Of a stretch of 64,000 bases of DNA, positions 34,626 to 41,791 are shown one piece after another. Each line of letters begins with the position of its first letter. Position 1 is the first letter of the stretch. The stretch lies in contig NZ_JAMZEB010000002.1 in NCBI RefSeq assembly GCF_024172165.1, positions 10,929,001 through 10,993,000 on the forward strand, written 5' to 3'. The notes beneath the pieces were generated by a model. The model was not told where the DNA came from and made no database searches. It saw only the letters and a list, made by a program, of their open reading frames with translations. Both the position numbers and the translations under genes were made by a program. This stretch comes from Nonomuraea thailandensis (GTDB lineage Bacteria > Actinomycetota > Actinomycetes > Streptosporangiales > Streptosporangiaceae).

Positions 34626-36458
34626 CTAGATCGTCGGTAGCCAGACACGCATGGTCGCGGGGCCCCGGTTGCCCCACCGGTGGTACGGCACCAGCCGCAG
34701 CCGCACGTCCCCGCCCTCCTGCGAGCCGGGCCCCGCGCCGTACGGCCAGGAGCCGTTGCCGCCGGCCGCGACCCGCGCGCCCACCTCCAGCTCCACCACG
34801 CCGTCCGTCTCGTGCTCCACCGGCGGGTCGACGCGCGCGGTCACGCCGGCGAGCGGCGGCTCGTCGGCCACCGACTCCGCGCAGTAGACGAGCGGCCCCC
34901 GCTCCACGGCCGCGCTGCCCCGCAGCGCGTCGATCCGCCGGTCGGGGACGGTCCACCTGGGCCGCATCGGCAGCTCGAGGCGGATCTCGTCACCGGCCCG
35001 CCACGGCCCCTCGACGTGGGCGTAGCCCGGGCCGACCTGCCGGATGACCGGGCCCTCCGGCAGCGGCGCGTCCTGGGAGGAGACCGGGACGTGCGCGAGC
35101 GTGGCGTCCCCGGCCCAGGCCGGGACGCGCAGCCCGATGCGGCCCTCGCCGTCCTCCAGCACCCGCACGCTGACCGAGCCCTGCCACGGGTATCCCGTCT
35201 CCACCCGCAGCGCCAGCCGCTCCGAGCGGATCTCCGCCGAGGTGAGGTGGTGGATCAGCACCCCGCCGTCCTGGGCCGCGGCCACGTAGGCGGGCAGCGA
35301 GGCCAGCGTGCGGGCGATGTTGTTCGGGCAGCAGGACACGTCGAACCACGGCGAGCGCAGCCCGCCCTCGGCCGCGTGGTTGACCCCGTCGAGCGGTGTC
35401 GCCGGCACCCGCACCTGCAGCGGGTTGACGTAGAAGAACGACGTGCCGTCCAGCGCCACGCCCGTGGCGAGCATGTTGTACATGGTGCGCTCGGCCAGGT
35501 CGGCGTAGCGCGCGTCGCCGGTGGCCAGCAGCAGCCGGTGCGCCAGCATGATGGAGGCGATGCTCGCGCACGTCTCGTTGTAGGCGCGGTCCGGCGGCAG
35601 CTCGTAGTCCTCGCCGTACGACTCGTCGGCATGCCTCGAGCCCATGCCGCCGGTCAGATGCGTGCGCCGGGCGACCGTCCGCTCCCACTGCGACTCGACC
35701 GCCTTGAGCAGCTCCTGGTCCCCGGTCTCGACCGCCACGTCCACCACGCCGGAGGCCAGGTAGAGCGCGCGCACGACGTGCCCCCGGAACACCTGCGCCT
35801 GCCGGATGGGCACGTCGTCCTGGTAGTAGCCGCGGCCGAACGGGATGTCGGCGAGCGCGGGCAGGCCGCGGCGCTCGACGAAGCGGCGGGCCATCTCCAG
35901 GTAGCGCTCGGCGCCGGTGGCCCGGTACAGCTCGACCAGCGCCATCTCGATCACCGGATGGCCGCAGGTCTCGTCGGTGTCCATGAACCGGCGGCACACG
36001 TGGTCGGCGGCCCTGGTGACGACCTGGGTGAGCTGGTCCTCGCCGTGCATGCGCAGCCGCGCCACCCCGGCCTGGATGAGGTGGCCGTAGCAGTAGAGCT
36101 CGTGACCCCACTCGAAGTCGGTGTACCGGCTGCCCGACCAGCGGGTGTTGAGGTAGCCGTCGCCCTCCTGGGCCTGCGCCACGACCTCGGCCAGCGCGGG
36201 CAGCCCCGGATGGTCGGCCCAGGCCATGGCCTCCAGCAGCTTGTAGATCTCCGAGTCGCTGAACTCCCGTCCCCTGCGGGGGCGCTCGCCGCGGAAGTTG
36301 CCGATCCAGCCTTCGCGTTCCTGCCACTCCTGGCAGTGGGCGATCGTCACCTCGTTGTTGAGCACGATCCGGTCGCCCCAGAAGCCGGGCAGCACGCGTA
36401 CGGAGTCGAGGCCGAGGGGGGACAGGACACCCGATGAGGGCAGGACGGGATTAGCCAC
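34626..36458 (-). CDS. GH127 beta-L-arabinofuranosidase-like enzyme
   Basis: 610 aa from GTG 36458 (AGGAG upstream). The zinc-thiolate catalytic set of the family is complete: E295 and C297 in NETCAS, and C376-C377 in DVSCCPNN. The (alpha/alpha)6 barrel is followed by C-terminal beta-sandwiches. GH127 enzymes retain configuration with a cysteine nucleophile and release beta-linked L-arabinofuranose. There is no signal peptide, so it acts on imported oligosaccharides. It overlaps the upstream permease gene by 8 bp and the downstream glycosidase is coupled to it. Confidence 0.9.
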   Translation of the reverse strand: MANPVLPSSGVLSPLGLDSVRVLPGFWGDRIVLNNEVTIAHCQEWQEREGWIGNFRGERPRRGREFSDSEIYKLLEAMAWADHPGLPALAEVVAQAQEGDGYLNTRWSGSRYTDFEWGHELYCYGHLIQAGVARLRMHGEDQLTQVVTRAADHVCRRFMDTDETCGHPVIEMALVELYRATGAERYLEMARRFVERRGLPALADIPFGRGYYQDDVPIRQAQVFRGHVVRALYLASGVVDVAVETGDQELLKAVESQWERTVARRTHLTGGMGSRHADESYGEDYELPPDRAYNETCASIASIMLAHRLLLATGDARYADLAERTMYNMLATGVALDGTSFFYVNPLQVRVPATPLDGVNHAAEGGLRSPWFDVSCCPNNIARTLASLPAYVAAAQDGGVLIHHLTSAEIRSERLALRVETGYPWQGSVSVRVLEDGEGRIGLRVPAWAGDATLAHVPVSSQDAPLPEGPVIRQVGPGYAHVEGPWRAGDEIRLELPMRPRWTVPDRRIDALRGSAAVERGPLVYCAESVADEPPLAGVTARVDPPVEHETDGVVELEVGARVAAGGNGSWPYGAGPGSQEGGDVRLRLVPYHRWGNRGPATMRVWLPTI

Positions 36459-37215
36459 GCAGAGCTCCTGACATGAATCCGCGCACGTAGTGGCGCTGCA
36501 GAACGATGAAGAGGATGAGGCAGGGGATGGCCATGACCATGACTCCGGCCTGGAGCATGCCGTAGTCGATCGCGCCGAACGTGTGCTGCGTCATGCTGAC
36601 CACGGCCACCGGCAGCGTGAAGGACGATCCGTCGTTGAGCAGGATGAGGGGTGCGAAGAAGTCGTTCCACGAGGCCAGGAACGCGAACAGGCCGACCGTG
36701 ATCAGCGCCGGCCGCACGGCGTGCAGCAGGATCCGCCAGAAGGCCCGGAACGTGCCACAGCCATCCACCAGCGCGGCCTCCTCCAGCTCGCGCGGCAGCG
36801 CCTCGAACGCGTTGCGCATCATGAACAGCGCGAACGGGAGCTGGAACATCACGAACACCAGCGAGAGCCCGGCCAGCGAGTTCTGCAGGCCGAGGTAGCC
36901 GAGCAGGACGTAGAGCGGGATCAGGATCGTCGCGTACGGCACCATGAGGATCGCCAGCGTGGCCAGGAACAGCAGGTTCTTGCCCGGGAAGTCGAAGCGG
37001 GCGAAGCCGTAGCCGCCGAGCGCCGAGACGATCAGCGTGCCGCCCACGGTCATGACCGACACCAGCAGGCTGTTGGTGGCGTAGGTGCCGATGCCCTCGC
37101 CGAAGCGGGCCATCTCCAGGTAGTTCGCCGGCTCCTCCAGCGAGGCGTATCCGCTCCACACCAGTGGGAACAGGAACAGGACCGCCAGGGCGGACAGGGT
37201 GAGGTAACGGCTCAC
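36451..37215 (-). CDS. Carbohydrate ABC transporter permease (MalG type)
   Basis: 254 aa from GTG 37215, with six hydrophobic segments. The EAA loop reads EEAALVDGCGTFRAFWRILL (partly shown) and the C-terminus ends RHYVRGFMSGALRG, as in MalG-like permeases. Start overlaps the stop of the first permease by 4 bp. It forms the channel with the MalF-type partner. No ATPase gene occurs in the operon, so a shared MsiK-like ATPase is probably used. Confidence 0.93.
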   Translation of the reverse strand: MSRYLTLSALAVLFLFPLVWSGYASLEEPANYLEMARFGEGIGTYATNSLLVSVMTVGGTLIVSALGGYGFARFDFPGKNLLFLATLAILMVPYATILIPLYVLLGYLGLQNSLAGLSLVFVMFQLPFALFMMRNAFEALPRELEEAALVDGCGTFRAFWRILLHAVRPALITVGLFAFLASWNDFFAPLILLNDGSSFTLPVAVVSMTQHTFGAIDYGMLQAGVMVMAIPCLILFIVLQRHYVRGFMSGALRG

Positions 37216-38123
37216 CGGAGCCTCCGCATCATCAGCGTGTTGAGCCCGACCAGGGCCACGAGCAGCACGACCGACAGGGCCGCGGCGCCGCCGAGGTCGA
37301 AGCGGAAGAACGCGTCCCGGTAGACGACCATGACCATCGAGACCGTGCTGTTGTCCGGGCCGCCGTTGGTGAAGACGAAGAACTGGTCGAAGGCCAGCAG
37401 CGAGCCCGTGACGCTGAGGATCAGCATCAGCGCCAGCGTCGGGCGCAGCAGCGGGAGCGTGATCTTGGTGAAGATCTGCCAGCGGTTCGCGCCGTCGCTC
37501 CTGGCGGCCTCGTACACCTCGGTCGGGATGGCCTGCAGCCCGGTCAGCAGGATGAGCATGTTGAACCCGGCGAAACGCCAGATCACCAGCGTGATCGTGG
37601 AGAACAGCGCCATGTTCGGGGTGCCGATCCACTTGACCGGCTCGCTGGTGACGCCCAGGGCCTGCAACATCGGGTCGATGGGGCCGAAGTCGTTGTTCAG
37701 CATCCCGTAGAACAGCAGGCCCGCCGCCGCGAAGCCGACCGCGCCCGGCAGGAAGAACGCGGTCCTGAAGAAGGCGACGCCCGGCCTGCGCTCCTGCACC
37801 AGCAGCGCCAGGCCCAGGGCCACGCCCGACAGCAGGACGGTCGTGATGGCCGTGTACTTCAGCGTGAAGAAGACCGCGTCGATGAAGAGCGGGTTGTCGG
37901 CGATCTTGAGGTAGTTGGCGGGGGCGTTGAAGGTGGCCTGGCCGAGCAGGGGCCAGCGGTTGAGCGACATCCAGACGACCAGCACGAGGGGCGCGATGAA
38001 CAGCACGCCCACGATGACGGCCGTCGGAGCCGCGTACAGCCAGCCCTGGACCTTCCTGCTCCGCCACCGGGCGGACGGCGCCGAGTGCGCCGCCCGCCTC
38101 GAACGCGTGACCGTCAGCGTCAT
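37212..38123 (-). CDS. Carbohydrate ABC transporter permease (MalF type)
   Basis: 303 aa from ATG 38123, with six hydrophobic segments. The EAA motif is EAARSDGANRWQIFTKI. It overlaps the binding-protein stop by 4 bp (ATGA), so the three transporter genes are translationally coupled. The longer frame to 38210 is antisense to the binding-protein coding region and is dropped. Confidence 0.93.
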   Translation of the reverse strand: MTLTVTRSRRAAHSAPSARWRSRKVQGWLYAAPTAVIVGVLFIAPLVLVVWMSLNRWPLLGQATFNAPANYLKIADNPLFIDAVFFTLKYTAITTVLLSGVALGLALLVQERRPGVAFFRTAFFLPGAVGFAAAGLLFYGMLNNDFGPIDPMLQALGVTSEPVKWIGTPNMALFSTITLVIWRFAGFNMLILLTGLQAIPTEVYEAARSDGANRWQIFTKITLPLLRPTLALMLILSVTGSLLAFDQFFVFTNGGPDNSTVSMVMVVYRDAFFRFDLGGAAALSVVLLVALVGLNTLMMRRLR

Positions 38124-39394
38124 TGCAGCAGCGACTTCGTGATCTCGGCGTTGAGCTGCGGGACCTTCGAGGCGTCGCCGAAGACCGCCTCCCTGGCCAG
38201 CCGCAGCCACGGCCCCTGCGGGTCGTTGTAGGTCTGGCCGAAGCGCAGCGCGAACGGCGTCTGCCCCTTGGCCACCAGCGAGTTGATCATGACCACGCGC
38301 GGGTCCTCGGCCGAGTACTTGTTGCTGGCCAGGTCGGTGCGCGCGAGCACGTCCTTGTTCTTGGCCATCACCTCGACCTGGGCCTGGTCGGAGACCGTCC
38401 AGTTGATGAACTCCCAGGCCGCGTCGGCGTTCTTGGAGGTGGCGGAGATGCCGAGCGAGTCGCCGCCCACGAACGTGGACTCGCCGCCGTCGGGGCCGGC
38501 GATCGGCGTGACGCCGATCTTCATCTCCTTCGGCATCAGGCCGAGCGTGGTGGACGGCATCGGCATCACGCCGATCTCACCCTTGGGGAAGAAGCCGGTC
38601 CAGGTGGGGCCCTGCTCCTCCTTGGCCGTCGGGCCGGTGGCCTTCTTCTCGTACAGCTCGCGCCAGATCTTGAAGACCTCGGTCATGACCGGCTGGTCGT
38701 TCAGGGAGGTGGTGCCCTCGTCGTTCATGATCTGCGCGCCGGCGGCCCAGACGGACGGCCAGAACGTGAAGACGTAGCAGCCGCCGCAGTTGCCGCCGAA
38801 GAAGGTGCCGTGCACCTTGCCGTCCTTGCCCAGCCTGTCCTGGATGGTGGTGGCGTGCTGGGCGAACTCCTTGAGCGACTTGGGGCCCTGCTCGGGGTCG
38901 AGGCCGGCCTTCTCGTACAGGTCCTTGTTCCAGAACCAGACCGACAGGTCGAGGGTGTGGGGAAGCGTGTACTGCCGGTTGTCCAGCGTGCCGAGCTTCA
39001 TGTGCGAGGGGGCGAGCTTGTCCTTGTAGGGCAGCGCCGCGATCCTGTCCGTGATGTCCATGAACAGGCCCTGGGAGGTGTAGTTCGGGACGAAGATGAC
39101 GTCCGCCGCGAACACGTCGGGAAGTTGCTTGGCGCCGGCCGCGGCGGCGATGCGGGGCTGGTAGTTGTCCGTCGGGATGACGGTGAGCTTGACCTGGTTC
39201 TTGTGGGTCTTGTTGTACTCGGCGACCAGGCGCTCGCTCTGCGTCTGGGTGGCCGCGCGGGTCCACATGGTGATCGTCACGGGACTGTCCGCCGGTTGTG
39301 TCCCGCCGCCACCACCACCGCCGCTACTGCCGCAGGCCGCTGCTGTGAGCGCTAACACACCGAGGAGGGAGATCCCGGCCAGCCTTCGTCTCAT
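38120..39394 (-). CDS. Carbohydrate-binding lipoprotein of the ABC importer
   Basis: 424 aa. The lipoprotein signal is MRRRLAGISLLGVLALTAAAC with lipobox LTAAAC (Cys21), followed by a Gly-rich linker. Family 1 extracellular solute-binding fold with VTITMWTR and later WEFINW. It captures oligosaccharides for the two permeases. Codon 14 is TTA, forced by an embedded operator palindrome. Transcription begins from a near-consensus promoter 30 bp upstream of the start. It heads the operon that continues to the glycosidase at 30657. Confidence 0.93.
   Translation of the reverse strand: MRRRLAGISLLGVLALTAAACGSSGGGGGGGTQPADSPVTITMWTRAATQTQSERLVAEYNKTHKNQVKLTVIPTDNYQPRIAAAAGAKQLPDVFAADVIFVPNYTSQGLFMDITDRIAALPYKDKLAPSHMKLGTLDNRQYTLPHTLDLSVWFWNKDLYEKAGLDPEQGPKSLKEFAQHATTIQDRLGKDGKVHGTFFGGNCGGCYVFTFWPSVWAAGAQIMNDEGTTSLNDQPVMTEVFKIWRELYEKKATGPTAKEEQGPTWTGFFPKGEIGVMPMPSTTLGLMPKEMKIGVTPIAGPDGGESTFVGGDSLGISATSKNADAAWEFINWTVSDQAQVEVMAKNKDVLARTDLASNKYSAEDPRVVMINSLVAKGQTPFALRFGQTYNDPQGPWLRLAREAVFGDASKVPQLNAEITKSLLQ
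39344..39357. promoter_or_regulatory. LacI-type operator inside the binding-protein signal peptide
   Basis: TGTGAGCGCTAACA with AGCGCT core, same 14 bases as 34575-34588, 37 bp downstream of the start codon. The palindrome overlies the codons for V-L-A-L-T. Confidence 0.65.
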
Positions 39395-39424
39395 GATGTG
39401 CTCCTGGACTTAAAGGTTTTCGGA

Positions 39425-39453
39425 AACGTAGAAGAAACATGAGCCCATGTCAA
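39425..39453 (-). promoter_or_regulatory. Sigma-70-type promoter of the glycan-use operon
   Basis: On the minus strand, TTGACA (complement of 39448-39453), 17-bp spacer, TACGTT (complement of 39425-39430). Transcription would start about 24 nt before the binding-protein ATG. A GTTTTCGGAAAC imperfect palindrome at 39416-39427 overlaps the -10, so a repressor could block it. Confidence 0.6.
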
Positions 39454-39465
39454 TGGGTGCTATGG

Positions 39466-39481
39466 TGCTAAGCGGTTCACA
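39466..39481. promoter_or_regulatory. Candidate operator at the LacI promoter
   Basis: TGCTAAGCGGTTCACA has the LacI-type centre AAnCGnTT and TG...CA ends, just downstream of an extended -10 (TGCTATGGT at 39458-39466) that would serve the LacI gene. Symmetry is partial. Confidence 0.4.
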
Positions 39482-39505
39482 ATTCACCGAAAAGGGTTTC
39501 GAAGT

Positions 39506-40519
39506 ATGGCGGGTAAGCGGGCGACCATCAACGACGTGGCCTCGCTGGCGGGGGTATCGATCGCCACGGCCTCCAAGGCGCTCAACGGGCGCCAGGACGT
39601 GCGGGCGGCCACGCGCGAACGCGTGCTCGCCGCGGCGGCGGAGCTCTCCTTCCAGCCGAACGCCCTGGCCAGGGGGCTGCTCTCGGGGCAGACCAGGACC
39701 GTGGGCTTGCTGACCTCCGACAGCGTCGGCCGTTTCGGCATCCCCGTGCTGCTGGGGGCCGAGGACGCGTTCGGCGCGGGGGAGATGGCGGTGCTGCTGT
39801 GCGACGCGCGCGGGGACGCGATCAGGGAGCAGCACCACCTGCGCGCCCTGCTGTCGCGGCGCGTGGACGGGCTGATCGTGGTGGGGGAGAGCACGAACCC
39901 GCGGCCGTCCGTGAGCAAGGACCTGCCGGTGCCCGTGGTGTACGCCTACGGGCCGTCCGAGGACCCGTCCGACGTGTCGTTCGTGCCCGACGACGTGGGC
40001 GCGGCGGCGATGGCGGTCAACCACCTGCTCGCCCTGGGACGGCGGCGCATCGCGCACGTCACCGGCCCCGCCCACTACAAGGCGGCCCGCGACCGTGAGG
40101 AGGGGCTGCGGCGGGCGCTGGCCGAGGCCGGGGTCCAGCAGGCCGGGCAGACCCTGTCCGGCGTGTGGTCGCAGCGGTGGGGCCGGCACGCGGCCGAGAT
40201 GTTGCTCATGGCCGAGCCGGAGATCGACGCGGTGTTCTGCGGCAGCGACCAGATCGCGGCCGGGTTCGTGGAGGCCGTGCGCGAGCGCGGGCGGCGGGTG
40301 CCCGACGACATCGCGGTGGTCGGCTACGACAACTGGGAGGTGCTCTCCACGGAGACGCGGCCCGCGCTGACGACCGTGGACATGAACCTGGAGGTGCTGG
40401 GCCGGACGGCGGCGCAGCACCTCTTCGCGGCCATCGACGGCAAGGCCACGCCCGGGGTGCACACGCTGCCCTGCCAGCTCGTGATCCGCGACTCCACCTC
40501 ACCGCCCGGGGTCTCCTGA
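39506..40519 (+). CDS. LacI-family regulator of the glycan-use operon
   Basis: 337 aa. HTH TINDVASLAGVSIATASKAL (about residues 7-26), hinge PNALARGLLSG, and a sugar-binding-protein-like effector domain ending with GYDNWEVLSTETRPALTTVDM (partly shown). Divergent from the binding-protein gene with a 111-bp gap holding promoters for both. The natural inducer is presumably an arabinose-containing oligosaccharide. AAAGGG serves as a weak Shine-Dalgarno. Confidence 0.92.
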   Translation: MAGKRATINDVASLAGVSIATASKALNGRQDVRAATRERVLAAAAELSFQPNALARGLLSGQTRTVGLLTSDSVGRFGIPVLLGAEDAFGAGEMAVLLCDARGDAIREQHHLRALLSRRVDGLIVVGESTNPRPSVSKDLPVPVVYAYGPSEDPSDVSFVPDDVGAAAMAVNHLLALGRRRIAHVTGPAHYKAARDREEGLRRALAEAGVQQAGQTLSGVWSQRWGRHAAEMLLMAEPEIDAVFCGSDQIAAGFVEAVRERGRRVPDDIAVVGYDNWEVLSTETRPALTTVDMNLEVLGRTAAQHLFAAIDGKATPGVHTLPCQLVIRDSTSPPGVS

Positions 40520-40532
40520 CCTCCGGGTAACC

Positions 40533-40550
40533 ACGCACTTCTAAGTGCGT
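40533..40550. promoter_or_regulatory. Operator before the imine-reductase/HxlR pair
   Basis: Perfect 8-bp arms ACGCACTT and AAGTGCGT separated by CT. It lies 40 bp upstream of the oxidoreductase ATG and fits a dimeric HxlR regulator, whose gene is the second in this operon. It could alternatively end the LacI transcript. Confidence 0.55.
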
Positions 40551-40589
40551 TCTTGTTGCGGAAGCGGCGCCCGGTGAACAGTGGTGCGC

Positions 40590-41396
40590 ATGAACACGCA
40601 ACGCATTGGCATCCTCGGGCTGGGAGCCATGGGACGCGCTCTGGCGAGCGCGCTCCTCGGCGCCGGCCGCGAGGTGACGGTCTGGAACCGCACTCCCGGG
40701 AAGGCGGACGGGCTCGGCGCGCGGGAGGCGTCGAGCGTGGAAGAGGCGATCGAGAGCAGCGACCTCACGGTGGTGTGCCTGCTGAACGACGCCAGCGTCC
40801 GCGAGACGCTCGCCCCGGTGGCGCCGAAGCTGGACGGCGCCACCCTCGTCAACCTCACCAGCGGCTCCGCCCGGCAGGCGCGCGAGCTCGACGGGCGGTT
40901 GGCGGGGCACGGGGCGCGGCTCCTCGCGGGCGGCATCATGGCGGTGCCTCCCACGGTGGGGACGGACGGCGCCTTCATCCTCTACAGCGGTGAGCGTGAG
41001 CTGTTCGACCGGGTCGCCCCCGCGCTCGCGCCCATCGGCCGTCCGCACTGGGTGGGCGCGGACCCCGGCTTCGCGGCGTTGTACGACATGGCGGCGCTCA
41101 GCGGCATGTACGGCATGAGCGCCGGGGCCGACCATGCCGTGACCATGGTGCACCGCGAGGGCGGTGACGTGGAGGCGTTCAAGCGCGAGGTGCTCCAGCC
41201 ATGGCTGGAGCAGATGCTCCCGTTCATGGTGAGCGGCGCCGACGTGAGCGACTTCGTCCCCGAGGAGTACAACCCCGCGATGCAGGCGACCGGCCTGGAG
41301 AACATCCTGGCCGCCTCCGAGGAGGCCGACGTGCCGGACGACCTCGCCGGCCACCTGCGCGCGTCACTGTGGCGGATGCGCCGCGCCGCCGCCTGA
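40590..41396 (+). CDS. Imine-reductase-like NAD(P)-dependent oxidoreductase
   Basis: 268 aa from ATG 40590. N-terminal Rossmann domain GILGLGAMG with NRT after strand 2, suggesting NADPH. The imine-reductase signature is visible: NLTSGS, LLAGGIMAVPPTVG and YSG after it. The C-terminal helical domain carries DMAALSGMYGM. It is related to 6-phosphogluconate/3-hydroxyisobutyrate dehydrogenases, which have different signatures. Expected reaction is reduction of a cyclic imine or a related C=N. It is about 20-30 aa shorter than typical imine reductases. The HxlR gene follows by 7 bp. Confidence 0.8.
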   Translation: MNTQRIGILGLGAMGRALASALLGAGREVTVWNRTPGKADGLGAREASSVEEAIESSDLTVVCLLNDASVRETLAPVAPKLDGATLVNLTSGSARQARELDGRLAGHGARLLAGGIMAVPPTVGTDGAFILYSGERELFDRVAPALAPIGRPHWVGADPGFAALYDMAALSGMYGMSAGADHAVTMVHREGGDVEAFKREVLQPWLEQMLPFMVSGADVSDFVPEEYNPAMQATGLENILAASEEADVPDDLAGHLRASLWRMRRAAA

Positions 41397-41403
41397 CTAT
41401 CAT

Positions 41404-41754
41404 GTGGCGGTGCGTAACCCGCCCTACATCTGTGCTCTGGACGCCGCGATGGACGTCGTCGACGGCAAGTGGAAGGCGCTGATCCTGTGGGCGCTGGACG
41501 AGCGCCTGCGCCGCTTCGGCGAGCTGCGCCGCAGCCTGCCCGGCATCAGCGAGAAGGTCCTCGCCCAGCAGTTGCGCGAGCTGGAGGCCGACGGGATCGT
41601 CCGGCGGACCGTGTTCGAGGAGACGGTGCCCCGGGTCGAGTACGAGCTGACGGACGCCGGGGTCGCGCTCTACGCGGCGCTGGGCGCCCTGGGCGAATGG
41701 GGCGCCCGCCGCATGAGTGAGCTCGACCTCGTCCCCACCCACGGCAGGGAGTGA
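41404..41754 (+). CDS. HxlR-family regulator
   Basis: 116 aa from GTG 41404 (GTG 41410 also possible). Single winged-helix domain: VDGKWKALILWAL, then FGELRRSLPGISEKVLAQQLRELEADGIV (partly shown), the HxlR pattern. The conserved N-terminal Cys (PPYICALD) could be a redox sensor as in some family members. It is co-transcribed with the imine-reductase-like gene and a palindrome lies before both. Confidence 0.92.
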   Translation: MAVRNPPYICALDAAMDVVDGKWKALILWALDERLRRFGELRRSLPGISEKVLAQQLRELEADGIVRRTVFEETVPRVEYELTDAGVALYAALGALGEWGARRMSELDLVPTHGRE

Positions 41755-41759
41755 GGAGC

Positions 41760-41781
41760 GGGCCGCCCCGCGGGGCGGCCC
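41760..41781. terminator. Bidirectional terminator between HxlR and mannanase
   Basis: Perfect 22-bp palindrome with 11-bp arms GGGCCGCCCCG/CGGGGCGGCCC. It lies 5 bp after the HxlR stop and 10 bp beyond the convergent mannanase stop, so one hairpin could end both mRNAs. Confidence 0.75.
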
Positions 41782-41791
41782 GAGGTGCCTG

